From: Paraspadella gotoi
Lineage: Eukaryota > Chaetognatha
Length of the DNA: 64,000 bases
Reading direction: 5' to 3'
NCBI GenBank assembly: GCA_051294375.1
Contig: CM119270.1
Coordinates: forward strand, 18,781,546 to 18,845,545
Part shown: positions 10,471-22,500 of the stretch, in pieces
Layout: each line of letters starts with the position of its first letter
Position numbering within the stretch: the stretch's first letter is position 1
Notes under the pieces: generated by a model
What the model saw: the letters and a program-made list of their open reading frames with translations, nothing else
The model's database searches: none
What the model was told of the DNA's origin: nothing
Program-made: the position numbers and the translations under genes

Positions 10471-12789
10471 CCTTAATTTAAAGAAAAAAGATTAATAAAA
10501 TTCATAACCTAAATTCACTAACTTAATCCTTAATCCCGAACAAAAACCATATCCCTGACCAAATTCCGAACCTTACTCCCTAACCTATTCCCTTGCAGTA
10601 TCCCTATCCTGCTCCCTTAATTTAATTTTTAGATTTCGTGTAATAATCCTTTCAAACTTAATTTTAAATTTAAGGTGAAATGGGGTGCTTTCGGAAGAGA
10701 GGGCCGAGATTTTAAAGTAGAAAAGAGCGGAGAAAAAATGGCTAAAGTTTTCAAGGTCGACACGATATTAAAAGAAAACTGTTTTCCAATCTTTAAATAC
10801 AAACTTTATTAAATACTAGGGTCGTTTAATCTCCTCTCTTTTTTTTGGGAATTTGTTCTTTAAATTTAAAAACTGTTAATTAGAAACTTCGTACTTCTCA
10901 AGATTTCTTCTAAACACGCTTTTGTTCAGATTACATTTCTGTTGCAGATTGTTATAGTATATGTATTTACCAGATTATTAGATATAACTGAAACTACGCC
11001 GTCTTAAAAGCTCAAGTCCTTGAAAGTTTTGAACGTGTTTTACCCGATGATACTTTATTCTAGAATCTTAACGAATATTAAAAAAAGTTTTTATTTGTTT
11101 TCGTTTTGTCATCTTTGTTTTATTTTTTTTTCAAAACCGTCAAGGGCTTGGAAAAAAAAACCGAGACTAAACCAAGATGCGGAGGTCGAAACAAAATGTT
11201 TTGTTTTTGATTTCGATCGAGCGAAAAGGAATTTCAAAGTTGAGGGTCCGTGAAGGGATTCTTTTTTCAAAATCTCAATTTCATACACGCTTTCGTAAAA
11301 CCCATTAAAAAAAAAACTCTCTCTCTCTCTGTATTCGCGACATCTTTTTTTATATTTTCGAAAGAATTGCGTCACAAGTGACAAGTGACTCACAACAACG
11401 CGCAAGGGTTTGCCGCAATGTCCGAATCTCATTTAAAAATGACGACGAAAATGTCATTGTGCAAAATTAGATTTAAAGAGACTTTATTACCATCTCACCC
11501 GATTCCCCTCCACCTTCCCCACTCCCCTTCAACCCCACACCCCCACCCCCACCCACCACCTTCCTCAATCATCGAATGCCAATCTTCTTACATTTTTACG
11601 CCCAAAAAAAATTCACCCCTTCTTTTTTTTTACGATTGTATTTTTTGGGCAAAATTTGGTCGAAACGGATGTAAAAATTAATTCAATGCAGACCAAATCC
11701 GCTGAAACGCGAAAGGGCAAAAAAATGACGAAGACAATTATTTCGCTTTTCTAGTCAAAATTATTCTCGAATTACGATTTAGTTTATTGTTATTTCCGTG
11801 AAAACAAAACGCTTTCTGTTGATTTTATAATTTATCCAATATTTTTTTTTTGAATCGTTTTATTTATCAACGGGACACGAACACAAACGATTGTGCAACA
11901 TTTATTTTCCCCCGGCCTGAATGTGTTCGTGTTAATCTCACTTTTTCCTTTCATTTTGATTTCCTCTCGGAGAGGCGACTTTTGTTTGACCCTCTCTGAT
12001 AGCAAAAGATAACATATCCAGGGTCAATGCGGATAAAATTAATAGACATTTGGTATCCAGGTACGGTTACATGAAACTAGACAAGTAAACATGTACCTGT
12101 CGCCGTCGCTGTAGGCAGTTACATGGGTCTTTTCAACTGTAAATGATTACACGCGATATTCTGTAAAATTGCGCCGTAAATGTAATCCGGTTACATGTAA
12201 CCTTAAGCCATTGACAGCGTCTCGAAGCATCTTTAAGCATCTACTGTATGTCTTACAGTATCGTGATCTCTCCAAGCCTCGCTCTCGTCGGAGATTCGGA
12301 TTCTCTGTTCCGATTTAAATTCTGTTAAACTAAAAACTCTGTACATTACAGACAAAAAAAAGAATAAATTATTAGTAGACAATATTTTATCACACACTTA
12401 GGTATAAAGCTTGTAATCTCTCGCAATCGCTTGCATGCCTCGTGAAAACAAAACAACAACAAAACGAAAACAAAACAACAAAGACAAATTTCATTTCTCA
12501 CTCATGATCGAATTCGCTGCGTTTCGTTCTTCGCTCGGATATTTAATATTTTCGAAATTTTTTTATTTTTACTAAATGAACGTTCTTGAACAGAACCTTC
12601 GTTTACATTAATACTTAATAGAATAATATCATTATTAAAGTTGACGATTTTTTGGAAAGTTTTTTTTTTAAAGACGCGTTCCTTTTTTTTGTCGAATTTT
12701 GTCTAAAATTTNNNNNNNNNNNNNNNNNNNNNNNNNATTTCCACTTGTTTCTTTTTTTGCAAACTTCACTTCCCCACCCCTTTCTTTTC
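10471..12789. other. gene-free stretch
   Basis: AT-rich DNA with no recognisable exon. It includes CCTAA/CCCTAACC-like words near 10540-10615, a (CT)6 at about 11320, and a cluster of ATG-centred palindromes at 12058-12202 (GGTTACATGTAACC is a perfect 14-mer at 12189-12202). There is a 25-N gap at 12712-12736. Confidence 0.6.
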
Positions 12790-15700
12790 CTCAGACCAAA
12801 AAAAAAAAAAAAAAAAACAACCAGATAAAAATTAGAAACAAAAAAGCAATCTCCAATACAGCTGGAGAGAAAGCATTAGAGAGAGATAGAAAGAGAGAAG
12901 AGAGGAGAGAGAGGAGAGCATTCACAATCAATTGCCACCCCTCGCGGAAGAGGAAAGTTTCCGGTCCCTAATTAGGAATTCGATTAAAACTGAAAAAAAA
13001 AAATATTACAAACACAAACAAAAAGTATTATTGATTTTTTTTTTTCTTGTTCTTGTTTTTTTTTCGTCGGCACGTCAACTGCAGGACTTCGTCTCTTCCT
13101 CTCTTGCTTGCTGTTGTAATCGATTTTTTCCCCGCATTACATTAAAAATTGTAATTTGTTATTGCAAATAAAATCGTCATAAAAAAAAATTAGCCTTGAG
13201 AAAATTAGCAATCTTTTATTTTTCACTACTAAATTGGCGCCGAGGAGAAGAAGGAAAGTGGAAGAGATAGGAGAGCGATCTCGGCCGAGCGAGGAAATAT
13301 TAATCATTAATAGTGGAGACTGGACTTTATAGAGGAGGCTGTGGGTTCGAATGCTACCGCTGCCACCACATTAAAGGAAAAAACTCATACGCATCTTCTC
13401 TAAGACCGAAACATACTCTGTAGTCTGTATTTTTCAGATATACGAGATATTGGACTCGTTTCGTGGTAGCGTGCACTGCGAGTCTCATGCGTCGAGTCCT
13501 GAGTCAATGCCTTACCCTGAAACTATAAACAAGCTAGGTCTATTCTTCAACTACGCAAGATCCATGGCATCAGGCAGGCTCCTAAAGCGTGCCACATACT
13601 CTTCTCACTGTTCTCTCTCTGCTTCGCATATTATGCTTGATTAGGCGAAATAGATTCACAAATAACAATCCTTCTCGTGTTCTAAAATAAACATTTTTAT
13701 TTTCTCAAGATCTGGAATCATTGTTTTTCCTATATAGGTCTCAAGATATCAAAAAACATGAACAATTTGACGCCAACTACAAACTTCACCATGCCGCCCC
13801 CTTCCTTCTCCTTCCCCATTCGTCTTTACGCTCCATTCCCCACTGTCCGTGCCGTGTCCCGCCCTCTCGTTACCTCCTCCTCTTTCCTACCCCTGGCTTC
13901 GCTCCTCTCATTTCTTGCCTCGTCTCTCCCCCCTTTCCTCTCCTTTTCCCTCCCGTTTCTCCTCCTCCCCCCTTCCTACTCCTTCCCACCCTTTTCTTCC
14001 TCCTGCCGGTCACTTCCTCTTCCCCTCTCTTGCCTCCTGAACCCCTTTTCCTCTTCACTGCGATCTCATATCTTTCCTCACGCCCTCCCCTTACGCTATT
14101 CCCTCTACCTTGAGCCCCCGCCATAAAGCTTATTCTCCTCCTCGGATCCCCTTCCTTCTTCCCTCCCCCCTTTCTCTCCTCACTTACCGCGACCGCCATC
14201 CTCTGCTCTAACACTCTCCCTTGTCTCTTCCTCTTTCCTCCTCCCCCTTCCTCTTCTCCTGCTCTCCTCCATCCCCCTTGGCCTCTCATCTCGCGCCCTT
14301 GTTACGTACGCTCTTCTCCCTTTCCTCTTCCTCCTCCCTCTCCCTCTTTCCTCCTCCCTCTCCTCTGTCTCTCTCCTTCCAATCCACCCATTCTATATTA
14401 TTCCCACTTGTTCGTATCGTCATCCTCCTTCTTCCTCCGCGCTTCTTCTCCTCTCTCCTCCTCCTCCTTCGCGTCTGCCACGGCGACGTGCCCCGGATGT
14501 CTTCGTCGACGGCCACCGTCGCCGAAGGGGCGTCGTCGTGGGGTTCCTCTCCTTCTTCGTGTCCGTCTGTCTCGTCTCGGCAGATTCCAGCTCGTTCCTG
14601 CGCTGCGGGGCCTGTCGGCCGCCGATGACTGCGGTCGGAGCGTAGTCCGCCGGCCTGCCATCGCCCTCCTGCGCCGACCCAGCACCACGATGCCGTTGAG
14701 GTATGGAGTGAATGATTGTAGTTTGCGCTGAGGCGACGCTCTCGGTGGCGAATTGGCGGGGCCGGGGCGGTGTCGGTGTTGCTGGATCTTCTACTCTGTG
14801 AGCAAGAAGGGTTGAGAAGAGGAAGAGGAAGATGGAAAATTATGGGAAGCGTGTGGTGGCAACTCTTACTCTCGCTTTTTATCATAAACGCTGCTATGAA
14901 GGCTTGAAATGAAGCCGAAACATGTCTGTTTTTGAATTAAATAAAAGTCCTTGTTGTCAAAACTAAACTCAAACTGTCTCTAATCGTCCCAAACAACGAA
15001 AAGAAAGGATTTATATCACTAATATAATAAAATATTAATATTTTGAATGGTGTAGAATAAATTATAAAAATTTCCGTTATCCACCTTTCAAAATTCACCC
15101 ACAACATCTCTCACTCACTCACGGCCGTACTTCACCTCAACTCCTCACTTCCTCGAAGTCAACTCCTACCCACTTCACTCGTTTCTTCCTGGAAGAGCCC
15201 CGAGTGAACTCGCGATGATCGCTCTGAGCGCCTTCTCACGCCCGGGCGAGAGGCGGACCGACGGATCTCGGGTGGGTCGAGGCGTGGCGTGCTGCTGCGT
15301 TGCTGTGGGCGCCTGGCGCGCTGCTGAGCTGGAACAGTCTCTTCGATGGAAGGGGGAGGAAATGAAAATGTGCGTTGCGGGAGGCGATGGATGAAGAAAG
15401 AGGGAATGAATTCAAGGCCGTTGAAAGCGGCGGGCGTCTGCTGCGGCCGATGAAACACTTTTCTTTTTCAAGTATCACAAGATATCGCATTTTCACAATG
15501 CAGAATTTAAATTGAATTAAATTTAAAATGAGAAGTAGAAATTGATGGACTTGTTGCGGTCTCTCTAGAGAGAGAGAGGAGATAGGAGAGAAGAGAAGAG
15601 GAGAGTGATCGTTTGATGGTTATTTTTGAAAGAAGAGATGATCTGATTATTTTGGGTGTGTGACACTTAATCTATAAAAAACTTTTTTCAGAGAGAGAAG

Positions 15701-16000
15701 AACTATGAGAGGAGAGAGAGAGAAGGACTTATTAACCATCGTCATCTCAAATATTTATGAGCCTCTACTGTTATCTTTCCTTCTGCTCGTTCCGCAAACC
15801 TTACCGATATTTTTCACCCCATTTACCTCAAAATACACAACCCATACTCCATGCCTCCATCGACCAACCACTCTCTTTTATCATCTACAAACCTCTGAGG
15901 GAATCGTGTCTACGACCGCGAAGTCCGGACATACGCCTCCAACCTGGATCTTGAGATCTTGACTCTCTTCTTTGCTCCATCGTAGCACCGCCCACACCGG
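12790..16000. repeat. duplicated block II, copy A (noisy copy)
   Basis: Parallels 16725-19450 in order: the A-rich start with AAGCAATCTCCAATA, TAAATTGGCGCCGAGG, GGTTCGAATGCTACCGCTGC, a CT-rich tract, GTCGACGGCCACCGTCGCCG, the ribozyme-like motif and AACTGATCTTGAG-like sequence. It contains many indels, and its versions of the exons at 18064-18403 and 18753-18890 are frameshifted. It follows a 25-N gap, so an assembly duplicate from error-rich reads is most likely. Confidence 0.75.
14889..14931 (+). pseudogene. second, disrupted copy of the hammerhead-like motif
   Basis: Same as 18491-18531, but the core reads CTGCTATGA instead of CTGATGA. The GGCTT...AAGCC stem and GAAACATGTCTG are retained. 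It lies in duplicated block II, so the difference may be a read error. Confidence 0.5.
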
Positions 16001-16806
16001 CTCTCACGTCATATCTATCCCTCTTCTCTCCGTTCCATCGAGGGCTCTCTTCGCTTATGATCATGCGCTCGTCTCTCTTTCTTTCTCCTAGGCCTCATGC
16101 TCCTGTTCTAACTCGCTCTCGTCTCTCACTCTCTCTCCTCTCTCTCCGCTTCGTCTCCGAGGTCTCATCTCATGCTCCACTGCATGACTCACGGCTATGT
16201 TGTCCTGGTTGTGGTATATGGGAATGGTTCTTATTGCACTATCAATCGCATCAATGCAATGACAATAATTGGCGTGGGTGAAAAATGACAAGAGAGAATG
16301 GAATGACAACAAAATCATCGCGAGTCACTGCTGGAAGAATGACATATAATCACAGCACAGGAGAGAATAATATGACTGAGATACATCGGCGGAATCAATA
16401 ATTGATTTGAAGGATCATCGAAGATCAGAAAGTGAAGCAATGCAATGAGGACCGATCCGACGATGTGACGATCCAGAAATAAGAAGATTAACTATTCACA
16501 TCAATCAATTAGTATTATACTCAATCAAATATACTTAGTACAATCAAACATTCGTTTATATTCGAGTCGTGATGAGGAGAATGGAAGATCATGATCGGGT
16601 TTTTTCACGAGGATTTTTTTCATAATATTTGCAAGTCGGATTTGATAATTACTAGTGGGGCTCTCTGACGGCATTGGCTTCGATCTTAGGTAGTACTTCT
16701 TAAAGAAGTTGTTATACATTTTATGGTCGTCCAAAAAAAAAAAAAAAAACAACCAAGAGAAAAATAGAAAACAAAAAAGCAATCTCCAATAACAGGAGAG
16801 AAAGAT

Positions 16807-16842
<36 letters not shown>

Positions 16843-18063
16843 CATTCACAATCATTGCCACCCTCGCGGAAGAGAAAGTTTCCGGTCGTGATTAGAATTC
16901 GATAAAACTGAAAAAAAAATATTACAAACACAAACAAAAAGTATTATTGATTTTTTTTCGTCTGTTTTTTTTTCGTCGGCGTCAACTGAGACGTCGTCTC
17001 TTCCTCTCTTGTGCTGTTGTAATCGAGTTTTTTCCCGCATTACAATAAATTGTAATTTGTATGCAATAAAATCGTCATAAAAAAAAATTAGCTGAGAAAA
17101 TTAGCAATCTTTTATTTTTCACGACTAAATTGGCGCCGAGGGAGAAAGTGGAAGAGAATAGGAGAGCAGATCTCGGCGAGCGAGGAAATATAAATAATAA
17201 TAGTGGAGACTGGAACTTTAGAGGAGGCGTGGGTTCGAATGCTACCGCTGCCACCACATTAAAGGAAAAAACTCATGAATTTCTAAGACGAAACCAAGTG
17301 GTTAGTTGTATTTTCAGATAAAGAGATATGACGTTGAGACGCGAGCAGGAGTCTGATCAATGCTACTGAACTATAAACAAGCTAGGTCTATTTATAACAA
17401 GAAGAATGGATCAGGAGCAAGGGCAAATTTTACAGTTCCATCTGGCTCGCAAGCTGATTGGCCGAAAATGATTCCATGCCGACCAATCATCCTTCGTAAA
17501 ATAAAACATTTTTTTCAAGACGGAATCATTTTTAATTCAAGATCGAAATTGACAATTGACGCCAACTAAATTCACCCATGCCGCCCCTCCTCTCCTTCCG
17601 CCCCTTTCTTCCTCTCCCCCTTCGCTCTTCCCCTCTCGTTCCTCCTTCCTCTTTCCTCTCCTCCCTCTCTCATTGTCTTCCTCCTCCCCCCTCCTCTCCT
17701 TCCCTTTCTTCCTCCCTCCCCTTCTCTCCTTCCCCTTTTCTCTCCTCCCCCCCTTCCTCTTCCCCTCTCTTCCTGCCTCCCCTTTCCTCTCCTCATCTCA
17801 TTTTCTTCCTCCTGCCCCCTCTTCCTCTCCATCTCCCGCCTTTCTTCTCGCATCTCCCCTTTCGCTCTCCCTGTACCTCCCCCCTTTCTTCCTCCTCCCG
17901 CCCTCCTCTCCTCCTCTCACTTTCTTCTTCCTCTTCGCTTCGGCCCCCCATCCTCTTCTCCTCTCACTTCCTCCCCGGCCTTTCCTCTCCATCTCCCCTT
18001 TCTTCTCCTCACCCCCCTTCCTGCTCGCTCCCTTATCTCGCTCGCTCCCCCCTTCCTCCTCTC

Positions 18064-18403
18064 CTAATCCAACCATCTATTCGCCAATGTCGTCTTCTTC
18101 CTCGTCTCTTCCTCGTCCTCTTCCTCCTCCTCCTCCGCCGTCTGCCCCGAGTCCTCGATGTCTTCGTCGACGGCCACCGTCGCCGAAGGGGCGTCGTCGT
18201 CCTCTTCGTCGTCGTCGTCTTCGGCAGATCCAGCTGCTGCTGCGGCGGCGGCGGCCGAGACTGCGGTCGGAGGCGATCCGCCGGCCGCCATCGCCGCCGC
18301 CGACCCCAGCACCACGATGGCGTTGAGGATGGAGTGAGATGATGTAGTTGCGCTGGAGGCGACGCTCTCGGGGGAATTGGCGGGGGCGGGGCGGTGGGTG
18401 TTG
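18064..18403 (-). CDS. terminal exon of unrecognised protein with acidic tail
   Basis: I do not recognise the protein. The minus-strand exon follows TTTCCACAG and runs to TAG (plus 18064-18066). It begins NTHRPAPANSPESVASS, has a short hydrophobic stretch HSILNAIVVLGSAAAMAAGG, then a poly-Ala run, AEDDDDEEDDD, TVAVDEDIED and a Glu-rich EEEEDEEETRKK before a stop. It enters with one base, which completes the codon left open by exon 18753-18890 (AA+C), so the two exons splice in phase. It could be the 3' end of the importin-like gene or a separate gene. Importin alphas often end in acidic or flexible tails, but no armadillo homology is visible here. Expression is unproven. Confidence 0.5.
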
Positions 18404-18490
18404 CTGTGGAAAGAAGGGGAGAAGAGGAAGAGGAAGAGGAAAATTATGGGAAGGTTGGTGGCAACTTTACTCTCGCTTTTTATCATAAAC

Positions 18491-18531
18491 GCTGATGAAG
18501 GCTTGAAATGAAGCCGAAACATGTCTGTTTT
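18491..18531 (+). ncRNA. hammerhead-ribozyme-like motif of a Penelope-like element terminus
   Basis: CTGATGA (18492-18498) is followed by GGCTT-GAAATG-AAGCC, a 5-bp stem with a 6-nt loop. Then comes GAAAC (18516-18520), AT, and GTC with predicted cleavage after C18525. Flanking AAACG and TGTTT can pair as helix I, and AC/GT as a minimal helix III. This is the layout of minimal type I hammerheads known from Penelope-like retroelements. One extra A (18499) between CTGATGA and the stem is atypical. AAATAAAA follows, as at element 3' ends. Activity is not shown. Confidence 0.55.
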
Positions 18532-18752
18532 TGAATTAAATAAAATCGTTGTCAAAACTAAACTCAAACTGTCTCTAATCGTCCCAAACAACGAAAAGAA
18601 AGGATTTATATCACAATATCATAAATATTATATTTTGAATAGAATAATTATAAATTCCGTTATCCACCCTTTCAAAATTCACCCACAACATCCATCACTC
18701 ACCACCCTACTTCACAATCCTCACTTCCTCGAAGTCAACTCTCACCACTCAC

Positions 18753-18890
18753 TTTCTCCGGAAGAGCGTGAACCGGGAGGCGGCCTGAGCGCCTCTCACG
18801 CCGGCGAAGCGGACCGAGGATCTCGGGTGGGTCGAGGCGTGGGTGCTGTGGTTGCTGTGGGCGCCTGGCGCGCTGCTGAGCTGGAACAGT
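18753..18890 (-). CDS. penultimate exon of the unrecognised acidic-tail protein
   Basis: Bounded on the minus strand by GAAGCAG and GTGAGT. The reading LFQLSSAPGAHSN...HPRSSVRFAGVRGAQ...FTLFRR is open for 45 codons. It leaves two bases (AA), which join the next exon as Asn. It is GC-rich against AT-rich surroundings. No domain recognised. The copy in block II A (around 15190-15340) is similar but frameshifted. Confidence 0.45.
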
Positions 18891-19107
18891 CTGCTTCGAT
18901 GGAGGGGGGGAATGAAAATGTGGTTGCGGGGAGGGATGGAGAGAAAGAGGGAATGAATTAAGGCCGTTGAAAGCGGGCGCGTCTGCTGCGGCCGATGAAC
19001 ACTTTTCTTTTTTCAAGTATCACAAGATATCGCATTTTCACAATGCAGAATTTAAATTGAATTAAATTAAAATTGAGAAGTAGAAATTGATGGACTTTTG
19101 GTCTCTC

Positions 19108-19110
<3 letters not shown>

Positions 19111-19146
<36 letters not shown>
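19111..19146. repeat. (GA)n microsatellite
   Basis: Perfect GA repeat, followed by imperfect GAGAA units to about 19162. Confidence 0.9.
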
Positions 19147-19150
<4 letters not shown>

Positions 19151-19233
19151 AGAGAAGAGAGAAATTGACTTGTTTATAACGCAGTCATGCTCTAAGATAT
19201 AGCTATACTTGGTTTGTTCTTTCGATATGTTCT

Positions 19234-19483
19234 CTAGTCGGGCAGCGGTGAAGTTTTCCACCCCAACTCGTCAAGCCCCCCATGCTCCAAGCCTCCGACC
19301 CACTCCATCTACAAACCTGGGATCGCATCCCCATCTCGGACAACGCCTCCAAACTGATCTTGAGTCCCTCTCTTGGCCACGTTGAGCACCGCCGCACCCG
19401 GCCTCAACGTCAAACACCCTTCGTCGCGAGGCGTCTGCATGAAGAGCGATGAGGACGGGGAAGATGCCCGCGCTGAGGACAGC
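19234..19483 (-). CDS. importin-like exon: late armadillo repeat, frameshifted
   Basis: Follows CACACCCAG. One frame starts AVLSAGIFPVLIALHAD. A shifted frame gives AVLNVAKRGTQDQFGGVV and DGDAIPG (family: SNATSGGTPEQIRYLV..GCI). So at least one indel lies between them. CAG-GTTTGT after IPG may be the true donor. If it is not used, a third frame reaches TAG at 19234-19236. The end is therefore uncertain. Confidence 0.65.
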
Positions 19484-19544
19484 CTGGGTGTGGTTGGGGT
19501 AAGGAATGGGATGGGGGAGGAAAGAGAGAGAGAGAGAGAAGAGA

Positions 19545-19582
<38 letters not shown>

Positions 19583-22500
19583 GAGAGAGAGAAAGGAGAG
19601 AGAGAATAAGAACGCAAGACCTAATGAAGTGAAATTATGTTCGATTACCCGCGTTTGACAAACGCCGGTTCCATCGAAGCTTGAAAAATCACTCATTCTC
19701 ACATATTTTTCGCGCACACACACAGACACACACACAACACACACACACAACACACAAACAAACAACATATAAAACATACGCCCACGCGCCTTCTTTTTTC
19801 CACTCTTTACTTTTTTTCTTTTTTATTTTATCTTAATGCCCTCCTCCCACGCTCTGCCTACCGTGCCCACAAAACCGCTGCCCACACCCCCGCCGCCGTT
19901 GCCCACAAACCGGCAGCCCACACACGGCGCCGCCGTTGCCACAAACCCGCTCCCACACATTCGCCGTGCGTTGCCGCACAAACCGCTGCCCACACACCGC
20001 GTCACCGTGTGCGCGCACAAACCGCTGCCCACACCCCTGCCCAGTTGCCACAAAAACCGCTGCCACACACCCGCCGCCGTTGCCCACAAACCCCTGCCCA
20101 CACCACCCGCCGCCGTTGGCCCACAAAAAAAATAACCTGGATCTGCTCGGCGCTTCCGGCAGTGACGTTGGAGACGGCGCGACAGGCGTCCTTCCGCACG
20201 TGTTCGTCGTCGTTGAGGAGAAGTTGGAGGAGAGCGGGGAGACCGTTGTTGTCGATCACGATCTTGGCGGGAGGGGGGGGTGGAGAAGAAGAATATAAAT
20301 AAACTAAATAAAGGAGGAATGAATAAACATACAGGATTGTATAAACATAAAAGATAAAAAATATTCAAAAGAGAAATGATTAAAATGTTGGAATAAAGAA
20401 GAAATAATATAATTTTCATTCAAGTAGTTTAAAATTATATTCATGATATAAAGATGCCCCTATAGACCTTTCCCCAGTATGTATCCCTATCAGAACATAC
20501 GATTCTACATGGTAGTCTTATCCCTATTGTTAAAAATATCATATATAACGTTGGTCACCCCTCAAAAAATTATCCATTCCTACCCCTTTCAGTTCAGCCT
20601 CTTAGCTATTATGATTTTTCATTAATGACTTTCTAACAAGAATGATGTGTGATCTATATAATCTATACAAAAATAAGCTTTAGAAAATGCAATTTAAATC
20701 ATAAATAGAAAATACAGTAATCAACTAATCTTAAAAAACAAAACAAAAAAAAAAGCAAAAACAAAAGCAAAAGTGGTGGTGAGACCTGCGTTTGAAAGTC
20801 ATCCCCTAACAAAATGTTGCCGACGGCCCTTAGCGCCGATGCAACGACCATCTTGGAGGGATGCTCCATGAGCTGGACGAGCCGACCCACGACTCCGCTG
20901 TTGATCACGCTCTGGATCTTCTCGTGAGTCCCGTCCGACAAATTGGCGAAGGCGAAACACGTGTCTCGGAGGATCTCTTTGTCCTGAGCCTAAGAATGGG
21001 TGAGAGAACAGCTTTGTCCTAAGTTCGGATGGGGTGAGAGAAAATCTTAGTCCTTAGCCTGAGTGGGGTCAGAAAACAGCTTTGTCCTAAGACCGAAAGT
21101 TCGCGTCATTCCACGAACCAAAAAAAATCGTTATCTGTACCATTGAGGCTCGATCCTGCTACCACAATACTCATGAGGAGTCGGCATTACTCAATGAGCC
21201 ACCGGGTGACATGCTTATAGGGGGGGTGAACATATTGCAATGCCCGACTACATATTAAATAAAACAACAACAATAATAGCAACAAAGGAATAAAGCAATA
21301 CTTTCAGACAATTAAACTGCCAACGAGAAATCCCATCCCCACTTTTTTATTTACCTGCAACATTCGAGCCAACACCGGCAGACTCGGCAGGAGAGAGGCA
21401 AAGTTCGGCGGCGGACCCGGCCGGCCCCGGCAAAGGTTGGACAGGCACCAAACGCTGAGTCTCACCGCCTGAAGATTGAGAACGTGAGTCACGTTCTCTT
21501 GACGCTTGAAACGGGTCTCCTGTGAGAGAGGGGTGGGATTTGTAGGAGAGGTTGGGGGAGAGAGATTGGGGGGGAGAGATGACAAGTTTGAGGGAAAAAA
21601 AGATAAGTGATAGACTCATTCTAAGAAATGTAAAGGAGTACACTATGAGATATCTTGTAAGAGTGATTGAGGCCTTAAACCACCAAAGCATGTGCAAAGT
21701 CAGGGGCAAGATAGCTTATTTATCAAATAAATGGATACTTTTTATATTGGTTGTACCAATTTCATAAGATCAGAATATGGAAGAAAAGAGGAACGAAAAA
21801 AAATTGGAAAAAGAAAAGAAAAACAAGGAAATATAAAAAAACAAATTAAAGGGAAAAAAGACGAGACAGAATCTTTTGTTTGTTTCCGAACGACGAATGA
21901 CGGATGAGGCCGACAGGAGGCAGCGGCGGCGGCGTCGTCTCCAAACAAAAGAGCAGAATGAGGAACGACGTCGAAGAAGAAGAAGAAAGAAAAAAAAAGA
22001 AGAAGAAACTCGTCAAAAACTGTTTTGTCTCCAGGACGAGGCAATAATTACTTTTCCGCTTTCACTTTTGTCTCGGAGACTGACGACACCTCGTTTGCTT
22101 TAATTTCGTTTAGACATCTTTCCGCCTTTTCTTAAAACCAAATCACCCTCAGTTCAGTCTCAGACCGACCGACTTTTTTCACCATTTTATTTTTATCACT
22201 TTTTAGCTTTTTTTTAAAAAAAAAACCCAATATAGTCTGATAGAACAAATGACTTGCTTGTAAGTAATTCGCTAAGTCGTTAATATTGTTTATATTGTTA
22301 TATTGTTAATATTGTTTATATTGAAACTGTTTGTAAACAAAATACAAATTTTCTTCCTCGAACAAATGTATGATTTATAATTATTGTTCAGTATCAAAAA
22401 CTTTATATTATGGCAACGGGAGGATAGCCTGTGATACCCGGGCGCGGGTATCTCACCAACTGGCGTAGGGGCTGCGGACCCTCAGTGACCGCCTCCTGTC

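Larger units (their letters stand above)
16725..19450. repeat. duplicated block II, copy B (better copy)
   Basis: Counterpart of 12790-16000, with fewer indels. It carries a long poly-pyrimidine tract (17560-18070) and the two phase-compatible minus-strand exons. Its right end overlaps the last recognised exon of the importin-like gene. The segment 16000-16724 between the copies has no recognised gene. Confidence 0.75.

Noticed and set aside
10540-10620. CCTAA/CCCTAACC words resembling arthropod telomere repeats
   Set aside because: Units are irregular and interrupted; no tandem TTAGG array is present.
13340-13372. GGTTCGAATGCTACCGCTGCC followed by ACCA, resembling a tRNA T-arm and 3' end (also at 17225)
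   Set aside because: The T-stem has a mismatch, and no acceptor-stem partner or D-arm is found upstream, so no tRNA gene is called.
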